NCBI RefSeq assembly: GCF_008831285.2
Contig: NC_045143.1
Location: forward strand, 25,257,662-25,321,661
Length of the DNA: 64,000 nt
Source: Nymphaea colorata
Lineage: Eukaryota > Streptophyta > Magnoliopsida > Nymphaeales > Nymphaeaceae
Direction: 5' to 3'
The notes below the pieces were generated by a model. That model did not search any database, was not told the DNA's origin, and worked only from the letters and a program-made list of their open reading frames with translations. Every line of letters begins with the position of its first letter. Within the stretch, counting starts at the first letter, position 1. Positions 22,900 to 34,295 of this stretch are shown here, in pieces. The translations under genes were made by a program, and so were the position numbers.

Positions 22900-24631
22900 A
22901 AATTTTCAGAAATCCTCGTGATTTTGAAAATCAGCAGTTAATGAAAATTTCTAATCTTGTTGGGTTTCAAAAAGGAATCCTTAGACTTTGATCAAGTTCG
23001 AAACCACAAAAGAAATTCAATTTTTTACAAAATCCATTTGGGAATACTTATTTCCAAAAATCCAATCATCTCCAAAATCATGCTATTTTCCAAAACTATA
23101 TATATCAAGCTATTTCCAAAATCAAAATTCAAGAATCATTCCTTCAAAACGTTTCTTCCTAAAGGACTTCGCAAAAGTGATATTGCTACCCAAAGAGAAA
23201 ATTTGTCAAAGTTCAAATCCTCCAAATTTTCAAACAAATTAGTTCCTTTTGCCTACGATCTAGTAAAAAATGAGTTGAAATCAGCTTATGAAATGAATTT
23301 TTGAAATCCTATTTCAAAACTAAAATGTTAAAACCTAAGCTTATGTCCTCCACATCAAGTTGGGGCTTGGGGAATGTCTTATATTTTCTACCTCCAAGAT
23401 GGACCTATGTCTATGTGAGATCAAATTTAATTATGCATGGAGAGAAATAGAGCGAAGCATAAATATACATGCAGTTTATTTCATGCATACATGCACTCAC
23501 TTCATGAATGCACCCACTCATATTCACTAAAATCTAAGTGAATCAAGTCAAAGTTGCTTCCATGATTAAGTCGTATTGTGACAAAAACTTGAGCACCTCG
23601 CTTTGTTTGATGCAGAAGCACAAAATTTTCAACATGATTATAAAACCCAAACATTCAATACCAATTTCAAAATGATTCCATATTTTTTTCAAAATCAAAC
23701 CGATTTTCAAATCCAAAAATTACTAAAGCAAAATTTCATAACCTTGAGAAAATTCCAAAAAACAAAATCAAAATTCAAATTTTTCCAATCAGGAAAATTA
23801 TCATAAAACTAGACTTGGACACCCAATTTCCAAATTTCTAATCTCATTTCAGTATCAAAACCAACCAAATAATGTCAAATCTCTCAAAATGCCAAAACTA
23901 GATTCAAATATCAAAATCTTAAACGTAAAGATGCTTTCAAGGAAATCGATCAGGTTCCACCCATTCCAAACCCAAAATTTCAATCTCAAAGATTCGATTC
24001 TTGAAAAATTCAACTAGCCTTCAACTATCCAATCCATTTTTTCAACATTCAATTTTGCTTCAAAACTGAATTCCAGTTCCAAGGCTTCCAAGAGTTTTTA
24101 AGGCAAATTTCAAATCCCCAACTCCAAAATATCTTTGAAATTCTAAAGTTTAGCTCAAACTTTCAATTTTCAATTCCAGGATCCTAGTTTCAAAAACAAA
24201 TCCTTAACTGTCCAATCCCCAATTCAATTCAAAATCCAATATTTCAATTCTCAATTTCCAATTCCAAATTCTAATTTTTGGGACCAAATCAAATTTCAAT
24301 TGCTAAAATCCATGATTAATTCAAAAATTCTATTCCAAGAATGATCTCCCAATCTTGAAAATTTTTGAAATACAGAATTATTCTGAATCAAATCCAACTC
24401 TTTGTTTAAAATGAACTTTAAAAGTCTGGAATCAAATCCCCACACTTGCGTGTAGGAAAAAAAAAAAAACTTGTCAAGCTTGAGAAAACTCAGACCTTGG
24501 ATCAATTACCCTTGTTAATGGTGGCAGGGATGGGTCCCTTTCTCTTAAAATCAATTTTCAATCAAAACTTGATTTTTCCTGCTTCGCATGCAAACTTCCC
24601 AGCCCACACCGAGTGAAGTGGGGTGCGAACA
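22900..24631 (+). repeat. LTR fragment related to the Gypsy LTR at 40078-43384, opposite orientation
   Basis: The right edge GGGGTGCGAACA at 24631 is the complement of the left edge TGTTCGCACCCC at 40078. Further matches in inverted order include GGGTCCCTTTCTCTT (24533) against GAGAAAGGGATCC (40164), TTACCCTTGTTAATGG against a TTAACAGGGGTAA region (40211), and GTCCTCCACATC (23345) against GACGTGGAGGACAT (41129). Beyond 24631 there is no match to the Gypsy leader, so this is a solo or truncated LTR. The left end is not defined. Confidence 0.6.
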
Positions 24632-25300
24632 ATAAGCTAATAGGTATGTTCAACCCAATTTTTGTTGTTAAAAAAAGTCACATTTTTTAAACATATTTTC
24701 AGAAGTAAAATAATGGTTTTTTAACTCATCAATCTTTTATGCATTGTGATCTCTAGAATTTATGTACTAATTTTGAATTTTGCTTTTCAACATTGGGACC
24801 GGGAAGAACGGAGGAAGAACATAGTTGCTTTCATGCATCGCCTTTGTCTCGATCAGCTCTGTTTTCTTCCTATTGTAATAATCAATCAATTTAAACTCAG
24901 GAGGTCGCAGTAAAAATCAATTGCAACCAGGGAAAAGAACACCAAATCCGATTGCAATCACAAAAGCTATTGATAGGAGTGAAGAAATACAGAAATAGAA
25001 ATTTATGAAAGAAATGCAAAACATTATTCCAAGAAATTCTGCATGAGAATTGAATCAATGAACAAGACAGCAAAGAAATGACGAGTCTCAAGACGATTGA
25101 AGAAGGAAATAAAGGAGGGCAGCCAAAAAAAAAAAAATCCAATGGAAGTCGATGCAAAGAATATCTTCGAATTTCCATTGGATTCTTCCCCCAACTTCAC
25201 TTGTTCGAAACTCGAAGCAAAGGATAGCTGAATTTCCAATGAGTCCAAGGTGAACTTATCCTCCCCAATTTTTGTATCTCCAATAGCGGGTATCTAGAAC
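24632..25300. other. Intergenic stretch, no gene recognised
   Basis: AT-rich, with a poly-A run at about 25126-25137. Overlapping short frames show no domain. Confidence 0.4.
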
Positions 25301-25460
25301 TTAAAAGAAATAAAAATAAAAATGAAATTTCACATGTAAACAAAATGTTACAAAATTCACGTGATGTAAAAATTTTAAAAAATTATGTTTTCGCTGTTGT
25401 TTTAAAACTATAATTCGGTCCCTCATTAAAAATTCCTGACTCTGCCCCTGCTTGTTTCTT
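25300..25460 (-). repeat. Dispersed repeat copy, AGGGGCAGAGTCAGGAATTT type
   Basis: On the minus strand it starts GCAGGGGCAGAGTCAGGAATT and continues through GGGACCGAATTATAG. This layout is close to the 13141 and 25764 copies. Confidence 0.5.
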
Positions 25461-25763
25461 AGATGGCAACATAGGAACCCAACAAAGACAAATGAGAGAG
25501 GAAAAAACACGGTCGATAAAGTTACAAACATAGAGCATGAGAAGGGAAAGTGAATGGGCGAGAATGCGCACAGTTGATACTTAGAAGGATCGTGTTGATT
25601 ACCAGTCTATACCATTGAATAATTTTACCTGTATAGATTTGTCTTTTATGTATAGTTTGATCCTATAGAAACCTCTAACTGGTAACTTGTTTCTAGAATA
25701 TTGTTTCGAGAATCACTAGAATGGGAACCGTTGTCCCCATTCTAGTTATGAGCATGTATGATC

Positions 25764-25960
25764 AGGGGCCATACCAGGGGGCAAACTATAGTTTCAAAAT
25801 TTTAACAGGGGCAGAAATACAAAAATAGAAATTTTCAAAATTTATATATATATTAAACTAAATTTTTTAGATTTACATAAAATTTTTTAAGGTTTTTAAA
25901 ATCTGAGGGGAGGGTGGGGGCAAGGCTCCCTGCCTGACACCCTTCCCTCCACCCTTGCGT
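25764..25960 (+). repeat. Dispersed repeat copy, AGGGGCCATACCAGGGGGC type
   Basis: AGGGGCCATACCAGGGGG is followed by AGTTTCAAAATTTTAACAGGGGC. It resembles the complement of 13141-13320 and ends in GC-rich GGGGAGGGTGGGGGCAAGG. Confidence 0.5.
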
Positions 25961-26659
25961 GTGATGTTATGGAATGAAGTTTCTAGGATGAGTGTTCTCA
26001 TGTTTGATGAAAGAAAATGGGCTTGGTGATAGGGCAGACCCTCAACCCCTTCTTGGCAGAAGTCATTCCATGGCCAATGCAAAGAGCAAGGTGAACTTCT
26101 ACCTTCACGATGCATCCAATTGAAGCAACACTCACTGATGTGTTCTTGAACATACTATTATTGTGCTCTTCTTAATCCTGCCAAGTAATATGCCAACCAC
26201 TATTGACTGAAGGTGAAGGAGAAAGGAGAAAAAGCTGCTGTGGGGAGAGGGGAGTGTGTGGGGGAGAGAAGGCCAAGCGGTAACAAGCAAGCAATAAAAG
26301 AAATGAGAGTCAACAAAAAATTAGTATCTCGATTCCGCAGCAAAGAGGCAAAGAGGACACTAGTTAGCAAGGTAGATCACAAGGCAATAGAGATGGCCTA
26401 AGGTATTGATGTGGCAAGCAAGAAGGAGCCAAAGAAAGGTCATGGCACAAGGTGCAGGGCCATCTCAAGTGTAAGTATATAACAGTTGTTATAATAGTTT
26501 ATTGTATCTTGTCATGCAACCTTCTGTATCTTTTAACCTATTGAAGTGCAGAAGCAATGGAAAGTTTAACATTCGGATTCTGGGCTCATCTAACTCAGAT
26601 TCCATTGGCTTCGAGTCCGACTGCTATTTCTTCATATTTTGGTGGCCTTATGTAGAACG

Positions 26660-27490
26660 CCTTAGCCACTCCGTCTGCTCTTGTAGTCGCAGACAACTGT
26701 AGGTGAAGTAGGTCGTCCTTCTTGAGTTGAAAGGGTATGGCACATCAATGGTTGTTGTCTAGTGCTATCTCGAAATTGTAACAAATTGGCTACATCAATA
26801 ACTTCACCAATTCTTTGATTTGCATTGACATAGTGTTGAAGGTATGTTTCCAATAAGTCATTCATCATTCAGTTTGGCTGTCAGTTTGCAGATGGAAATT
26901 GTGAGAATAATAAATTGGACCAACAAACGAAATACATCAGCAAACTTTCTATGAAGTGGTCACGATCACTTACGATGCTTTCGCACTCCAATGTTTCACT
27001 ATTGCTTCACAATAACTTTGTTTCTCGTGGACATTCTTAGAGGCTGGGATGAAGGTCACATATTGTGAGAATCCATCCACAACCATAAGGATGGAGCTGA
27101 AGCCGTCAACTTTGGGCAAGCTGACGATGAAGTTCATAGAAAGGCGATCCATGGATGTTCTGGAATAGGCAGAGACTCCAAGAGGCCGGCAGTATTCTAA
27201 TTTGTTCCCTTATCCTGTTGGCAAATCAAGCAAGTCTTTACGTATGCCTCAACGTCTTCTCTCATTTGTAGCCAGTAGTAGCCACGTTCAAGAAGCACCA
27301 ATGTCTGCTCCTGGCCTGCCCATAACGAGTCATGACATTCCTTCAACAACTCTTGCCAAAGGTTTCCCCATCTAGGCACAAACACACCTCCGCCCTTTGA
27401 AATTAGAAGTTCATCCTGCAACCAGAATTGTCGCATCTTTCCCACCTCAGTAGCCATGACCAAGTGCTTGGCCACAGGGTTCTGCTTCAT
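26660..27490 (-). pseudogene. Ty3/Gypsy integrase relic
   Basis: Minus-strand frames in order encode a zinc-binding region and start of integrase at 27197-27490 (HDSLWAGQEQTLVLLERGYYW, CLICQQDKG). The integrase core start follows at 26970-27152 (MNFIVSLPKVDGFSSILMVVDGFS), and a downstream piece at 26662-26868 (LLETYLQHYVNANQ). The middle part, which normally carries the second catalytic Asp and the HPQTDGQ motif, is frame-broken between 26870 and 26970, although a trace of QTDSQTE is visible. No LTR or other pol domain adjoins it. It looks chromovirus-like and differs from the Tat-type element further right. Confidence 0.8.
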
Positions 27491-27491
27491 G

Positions 27492-28170
27492 CCTCAATGA
27501 ATGAGCAATGCAATCTTTTAGTGCTTAAACCCAGTTAAAGCACCTTGCAGCCGTTCTTTTGGCTCTAGCATAAAAAAAATTATTCTCTTATCACTGTCTT
27601 TTTTACTGCTCAATGCTTTTGATTAAATTCATTTTGTAACTGTCTTTTTTTTTGCTTTAGTTTGTATGAATACCCTTTGTCTATCATAAAGAAAATGTTG
27701 TTCTTGTCACTTTGTCTCTTTTTCTGGTGGATATTATGGATTAAATTCATATAACTGCCTTTTTTGCTTTAGCTTATACGAATATCCTTGGTCTATCGTA
27801 ATGAAAATGATGCTGAGAAGGAAGGGTTAAACAGGCGTCTTCCTCAATGAATGAGCAATGCAATCTTTTAGTGCTTAAAGCCAGTTCAACCACCTTGCAG
27901 CCATTGTTTTGGTTCTATAAAAAATAACGTCATTCTCTTACCACTGTCTTTTTGACTGCTGGACTCTTTAGATTAAATTCATTTCATAGCTGTCCTTTTT
28001 TTTGCTTTAGTTTGTACAAATACCGTTTGTCTCTCGTAAAGAAAATGATGTTCTCATCACTTTGTCTATTTTACAGGTGGATATTATGGATTAAATTCAT
28101 ATCAGAACTACCTCTTTTTTGCTTTAGTGCCCTTGGTCTATCCTAATTAAAATGATGCTCTTGTCACCTC
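27492..28170. repeat. Tandem duplication of a ~350-bp unit with nested half-repeats
   Basis: Copies start CCTCAATGAATGAGCAATGC at 27492 and 27842. Within each copy a shorter unit (GATTAAATTCAT ... TTTGCTTTAG ... CTATCGTAA ... GAAAATG) itself occurs twice. No ORF of interest. Confidence 0.85.
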
Positions 28171-28824
28171 TTAGATTGAGCCTGTGGATTCGTCCCGTGA
28201 AGAGTTGGATCCCAAAGAGCCATGAACTCATGATCATCACATGGGTGCTCTCTAGTTTCCTTTAAAAAAAAAGAGGCAGAAAGGCAACCATGTGCATGGT
28301 GTCCTTTTCTTCGTTTTCTTTTCTCCTTTCTTTAATGGACAGGTAGTTTCAAATGGGTTGGTTTCCCTCCATGATGAACAGATTGTCATTTATAGAGTGA
28401 GTGGAAATTTTTGAGTGCACCCATCAACATCATTGAATCCAAATCATTTTGGCTATGAAACTAGAAGGCCCCATTGTACTAACTCTACCACTTAAATATT
28501 CTAAGTGTCCACCACTCAAGGACTGCCTACCTCATTGATGCCCAATTCGAGCTAGGCTTTTTTTTTGGCTTAGTTAATTGACAGAAAATGGTTTGTTATT
28601 TTACAGGACAGGTTGGAGCATGGTAGGTTTTGAACCTCCAAAATTGAGGAACTCCGACACCAGCCATTTCGAAAATTCTGACTTCCTGTTTGTGATTAAG
28701 CAATTCCATAACTTGCCAATTAGATAAAAGTTCAAAACTCTCACACTATTTTCCTTTGGCTGTAAGCGCTGCTTCGAGGCCTAAGTGGAAAGCAGGATTC
28801 TATGACCTGGTTTCCATCAGGGCC
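28171..28824. other. Intergenic stretch, no gene recognised
   Basis: Mixed sequence with a poly-A run near 28264. Nothing recognised on either strand. Confidence 0.4.
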
Positions 28825-28905
28825 GGTTTGATGGGCAGGAAATATTTCTTGTAGCCATGTAAATAAAATTTAAAGATTTGAAAAATTTTCTTGCCCATCA
28901 AAACC
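28825..28905. mobile_element. Small MITE-like inverted repeat, 81 bp
   Basis: The left end GGTTTGATGGGCAGGAAAT pairs with the complement of the right end (GGTTTTGATGGGCAAGAAAAT) with few mismatches. It has no coding capacity. Target duplication is unclear. Confidence 0.6.
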
Positions 28906-29441
28906 TAAAGATGCCAAAATTGAAGCCATTGACTAGTAGAGCACGCGCCGTATGTTTGGTTGAGCGTCACCCACTTGCTTTCTTCACCAAAGCAAAAGTT
29001 GGCAGTCAAAGTCCCCCCACCCAGAGCGGGTGACATGCGACAGCACCGCCACTTCTGCAAGGTTGATGGCATTCCCTTGCGGCACGAACAAATTGTACTT
29101 CTACTCAATGGTCAGGTCACAAAACTTGGATGGGCTAAATAAAATTTTGGATGTTGAAAAAAAAAATCATGCATCCAAAGAGAAGTCCGACAAACGTGAG
29201 AAACAGGAACTGTAGGTGATGTAGAAGTTTGTGGTTCGGGTCCGGATTTATTTAGCACCAATCATGGACCTTTCCAGCCTGTAGAGCACTTCCTTCGTTT
29301 TCCTTCTCCTTTCAAGATTTAAGAAGTGGTGGACCTAAATTTGTTTGGCCTGCCTTGGTCTTCCTCTCCATCCATTTTCAGATTTCCAGTTCTCTTCCTC
29401 TGCTAGCTCTTTCTTCTACCAAGATAAAAACAGAGAAGGAG

Positions 29442-32400
29442 ATGACAACAGTAATCGACACCCTTGTACAAACACCTATTTCTATTCTGTTGGAGGATGT
29501 AACCAGCATGTTGAAAGAAAAGGTAGACCACATCTTGAATGCCAAAGATGATCTCGAGGTTCTCAAAGAGAAGTTGAGATGCTTTGAGAAGCCCTAAAAG
29601 TCATAGATCAGAAGCCCTTTTTCAGCAATGAGCGCAGTAGAGATCTGGAGGGAGAGCTGAAGGATGTTTCCTATGATGCCCAGGACATCATCGAAGGATA
29701 CCAAACCACAATCGCACTTTGCAAAAGGGAAAAGCATTCTATAACTTCATGGAACAAGGTAAGGAAGCCCTGGACCACTCTGTGTTCTTGGTTTAAGGAA
29801 CATGTATCTGCTTCCAACAAACTTGCATATGATATTAAAAATATCAACCAAAAGCTTGATGAAATAAAAGGAAATAATAAGATGATGGTAGATGTGTTTG
29901 GAAGAGATATTGGTGGTGAGGGTCTTGTTCATGGTGAACATGACAACCCCCCAGAGATAACCCCGTCACATGGTACAACCACCCACAGGCAGGGAGGATG
30001 ATAAAAAGGTGATAGTAGAAAAGCTTTTGCTGAATGACTCCATAGAGAGAAGTAAGACACAAAAGCGTGGTGTTTCTATTATTTCTATTGTAGGAAAAGG
30101 TGGAATCGGCAAAACAACTCTTGCAAAAATGGTCTTTAAAGAATTTGAAGAACATTTTGGGAAACATAGATGGTGGGTTTGTGTTTTAGAAAGGCCAAAC
30201 CGTAAAGATTTGGTGCGGCAGATACTAAGGGAAGTATGCAAGGGATCTGGAGAAAACCCTGATTGTTCCTTGAGTGAGTTGTGCACACAATTATGGAACG
30301 AGCTCTCAAAGGGAAAATTTTGTTGGTTCTAGATGATGTGTTGGAACTGAATGGTGGGAGGAAGAGGTAGAGGGAACATTGATGATGGGTGTAATGGGGA
30401 GCAATATTTTCATGACCAGTAGAAACAAAAATGTATCCTATGGGATGCGTGCTTCTTATATGCATGAATTACTAGAATTTAGTTTTGACCAAAGCTGGGA
30501 GTTGTTTCTAAAGGAGACATTAAGAGAAGGCGAAACAGAAGAAGATTTGGTGATGCACAAGATCAGAGATGTTGGAAAGAGAATAATAAGGAAGTGTGGT
30601 GGGTTGCCGCTTGTGATTAAGATGGTAGGGTCGATGATGCATACCAAGAAAATGCATACTGAAGATTGGAAATTCATCGAGGGTAGTAAGATATGGGAAT
30701 GGAAGATGCCTGCAGCTGAAATTGGGGGCAAAATTCTTCCAGGTCACATGCTGAGCTATGATGACTTGCCGCATTATTTGAAGAGTTGTTTTGTTTATTG
30801 CTGCATTTATCCAAAGGATTATGAAATTGAAAGGGAGACATTGATAAGGCAGTGGGTGGCGCATGGATTGATTGAGGAAAAGGACGGCATAGATGTGGAA
30901 GTGACAGCAAACCAATATATTAAAGATCTGATAACCGATGCTTGATTGAAGAAAACCATAGTGGATTTTTTGAGGGCACTTGTATGAAGTTGCATGACAT
31001 TTTGCATTACCTTGCCTTATATATTGGTGGCAAGGAATATAGCCATGCCTCTGAGAACACCTGCCATCTGTCATTATATGGTGTCAACGATGCAGAAGTG
31101 CACAAGCGTAATGCCTCGGAAGCAGCAAATAAGTTGCGCACATTGTTGGACCATGCAGAATTGCCGTTGATCCATATTAACAGAAATTTCAAATGGTTGA
31201 GGGTGTTGTCGTTGCCATGTTTAATGGATGAGCTGCCAAAGTCCATTGAAGACTTTTCACTTCTAAATATCTCAATCTAAGCTGGTCTAATGTGAGATGG
31301 TTGCCCAGTTCAATCGGCGGACTCTGTAACTTGCTAACGTTGGATTTATGTTACAGTCAAATCGAAGAGTTGCACAAGGAAATGGGCAAACTGTGCAACT
31401 TGAGGCATCTTGGCCTGAAAGATACAGTGAAATTGGAATTTGTAGCCGAAGGACTAGGGAAGCTTACTAATTTACGGACCTTGCATAGGTTTATGGTATG
31501 CGATGACAAACGTAAGACAAGTGGTTGCAATATTAATGAACTGAAATAGTTGAACAAACTGAAGGGGGAATTGTCGATTGAAGGTTTGTGGGGAGAAAGG
31601 GTGAAAGTGATCGACGCAAAGAATGTACATCTTAAGAGAGGCATGAGCTAATTGGTGTGGAATTGGACTTCAAGGTGGGAGAATGACACAGTGGATAGTG
31701 CTTCTGAAGAGAGGGGTTTGCTGGAGGCTTTGGAACCTCCACATTGCATAGAGAGGTTGGGAATTTGTGGTTATAAAGGAGATGGGCCTGCGTGGTATTT
31801 GGACACCAACTATGTGGAGCTGCCGATGCTACGCCTAGAATGTTGCCCATCATGGGCAACTGTGATATGAATTAAATCATTGGAAGAATTGAAGGTCAAG
31901 TACTGCCAAACATTGTATGAATTGCCGAGCATGCCTTTGCTGAAGTCCTTGAAGATTTGGGAGTGTGATGGGCTTCACACGATTGGTGACTTGCCAGCAT
32001 TGGAGTCGTTGGATGTGAACAGATGTAAAAGCTGAAGACTCTCGCTAACATGCCTTCATTGAAGTCCTTGAATATTAGGAAGTGTGATGGGCTCAACACT
32101 ATTCGTGATTGGTCTGCCCTTAAGTGGTTGACAGTGGATGAATGTGAAAGGCTGAAGACTCTCGCTAACATGTTTGTGTTGGAGTCGTTGGAGGTGAAGG
32201 GATGTGGTAGGGTAGAGCAAGTAGCTGATGATCACATGCCAGCTTTAAAGGGGTTGTGGTTGTCTGACCTGAACATTTTGAAGCAGCTCCCTACTCGCCT
32301 TCCTTCACTTGAACTGCACGTGAAGCATTTGCCCAACTGGGAATCAACATTTACTTCTATGCCATGCTTAGGAAGGGCGTTTTTTAACAATTGTCCAAAG

Positions 32401-32670
32401 ATGCAGACAGAAGTCTTGATTTATGCGATATCGGAGCGGGTGGGGCATGAGGGTCAAGCGACTCAGCCCCAAAGGCTGTCAGTGTTAAAGTGCAAATGTG
32501 CAAGATTGGGATGGAAATTGCTTGAGCAACTGCCGAACCTCATTGAGTTGCATTTGGATCCAGAATCAGCAGTGCTACTGTCATCACAGGTCTCGACATT
32601 TCTACTCTCCCTTAAATATCTGTATTTGGGAGACAACAATGTGGATGAGGAGGTCAAATGGGGAGTGCCT
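29442..32670 (+). pseudogene. CC-NBS-LRR (CNL) disease-resistance gene relic, frameshifted, 3' end lost in gap
   Basis: CNL proteins are intracellular immune receptors that bind and hydrolyse ATP through an NB-ARC domain. Reading across frames shows a coiled-coil N-terminus from ATG 29442 (MTTVIDTLVQTPISILLEDV). A DVSYDAQDIIEGY stretch resembling the EDVID region lies near 29665-29705. The P-loop GKGGIGKTT is at 30093-30119, kinase-2 LLVLDDV near 30320-30341, CGGLPL near 30595, and the RNBS-D motif CFVYCCIYPKDYE near 30790. A degenerate MHD (KLHD) lies near 30988, then LRRs from 31080 to the gap. The frame shifts or stops near 29595, 29999, 30310-30360, 30943, 31270, 31547, 31650, 31868 and 32033. 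No introns are needed to explain these, so I call it a pseudogene. The last readable codons (EEVKWGVP) abut the N run. Confidence 0.88.
31920..32170 (+). repeat. 120-bp tandem LRR unit in the CNL relic
   Basis: GCTGAAGACTCTCGCTAACATG occurs at 32031 and again at 32151, and the preceding GAAGTCCTTGAA(G/T)ATT ... TGTGATGGGCT segments align at the same 120-base offset. Forty codons per unit corresponds to about two LRRs. The first unit has lost one base near 32033 relative to the second (TGTAAAAGCTG against TGTGAAAGGCTG). Confidence 0.8.
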
Positions 32671-32770
32671 NNNNNNNNNNNNNNNNNNNNNNNNNNNNNN
32701 NNNNNNNNNNNNNNNNNNNNNNNNNNNNNNNNNNNNNNNNNNNNNNNNNNNNNNNNNNNNNNNNNNNNNN
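32671..32770. other. Assembly gap, 100 N
   Basis: Exactly 100 Ns, a conventional placeholder for unknown length. It separates the CNL relic from the Gypsy element, so the true junction is unknown. Confidence 0.98.
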
Positions 32771-32837
32771 TTTGAATTTTTTTGAATTGCAAATTCAAGT
32801 ATAGAATTTTTTGAGATGCAAAGCATTAATTGGGATC

Positions 32838-34295
32838 AGGGATTTCAACCCCATCGGCATCAATCAGTCGATAAGAATTGTGAGGTAGAACCTCTTTGAC
32901 AACATATGGTTCTTCCTAGTTCGGCGCCCATTTTCCTTTGGGTCTACTCCTGAGTGGAACTATGGATCTTAAAACAAGATCATTTACCTGAAATTTTCTT
33001 TCAATGACTGATTTGGCATAATGTCGGGCGACTCTCTTACGATAGACTTCGGCATGCTCTGCCGCTTGTAGTCTTTTCTCGTCTAAGAGGTCTAATTGAG
33101 CAAGTCTCTTTTTTTGATATTTGCTAATTGGGAGTTTCAATGAGAGCAGCAAATTTCATTGCTGGTTTTTGGACATGTAATGGAAGGACAATTTCCGTTC
33201 CATATACTAATTCTGCTGGTGTAGTATTGGTGGGTGTCCGAATTGTGGTTCGATACGCCCAAAGTGCATTGTGCATTTTCTCGTGCCAATCTCGGCCTGT
33301 TTCAACAGTCCTTTCTAAGACACGAATCAAAATCTTGTTGGTTGCTCTGCCTGACCATTACCTTGAGGGTAATATGGGGCAGAAAAGTGATGTTGTATTT
33401 TGTGTTTGTAGCAGAGATTGTGCATTTTCTCATTTTTGAAATGAGTACCGTTATCAGAAACGATATCATGCGGGATGCCAAATCTACACAAAAGATTTTT
33501 GTGAATGAAGGACACTACGTGTTGTCCTTCGACTGTTTTTAAAGTGATCGCTTCCACCCATTTGGTGAAGTAATCTGTAGCTGCAAGAAAATACCTGTGT
33601 CCATTTGAGGCAGGTGGATTGATTGGACCGACTACGTCGAAGGCCCACATGGAGAATGGCCATGGTGAGCTGACCGAATGAAGGTACGCTGCTGGAGCAT
33701 GAATTGATGGTGCATGCAACTAACATTTGATGCATTTCTTGACAAATTGTTGACAGTCTCTTTGCATTGTGGGCCAATAGTACCCTGCTTTGACTATCTG
33801 CTTGACGAGAGTCTGATACCCTACATGTCCCCCACAAATTCCTTCATGGGCTTCTTGAATGACTTCTAGTGCCTCATTTGCATCGAGACATCTAGCATAT
33901 TCTGTGCTGAATCCTCTTCTGTATAGGATGTCGGCTAGAATGAAATATCTTGAAGACATGTGTCTCAAAACTCTTTGCTCTTTTCGAGACATTTCTGGTG
34001 AAAGTGTTCCAGTTTGGAGAAAATCCTTGATGTTTTGATACCATGGTGTTTCTCTACTTTCTGCTTGCAACACCTGTTCTGATATGACAAAAGATGGTTG
34101 TTCGAGTCTTCCAACTTCAAAAGATCTGATAGATTCTCTAGGTTTGAAGGCAATGGTAGAGCCTAAACTGGCTAAACCGTCTGCTATTGGGTTAAATTCT
34201 CTTTTGACATGTAAGAGTTGACATTCCTCGAACTGTCTTAAGAGGAAGCTGCTAACTCTTGATATGGGATCAATTTTTGATCTTTGACTTGCCAA
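32838..34295 (-). pseudogene. Gypsy end of second RNase H and integrase, frame-broken
   Basis: 33720-34295 carries the end of the RNase H-like domain (FEECQLLHVKREFNPIADGLASL) and the integrase zinc domain (HEGICGGHVGYQTLVKQIV, CQQFVKKCIKC). After an in-frame stop, 33327-33719 carries the integrase core (PFSMWAFDVVGP, ATDYFTKWVEAI, IVSDNGTHF, APYYPQGNGQAE). Frameshifts near 33330 and 33150 lead to LWAYRTTIRTPTNTTPAELVYG and then the C-terminal segment to EIPDPN near 32840. The catalytic Asp residues are visible, but no continuous product is possible. Confidence 0.88.

Noticed and set aside
22957-23304. 115-residue plus-strand frame
   Set aside because: Lys/Phe/Ser-rich translation of AT-rich LTR-like sequence (CAAAATTC words). 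Another frame overlaps it equally.
26213-26401. Short Lys/Glu-rich frame
   Set aside because: It follows from purine-rich sequence and shows no splice context or homologue.
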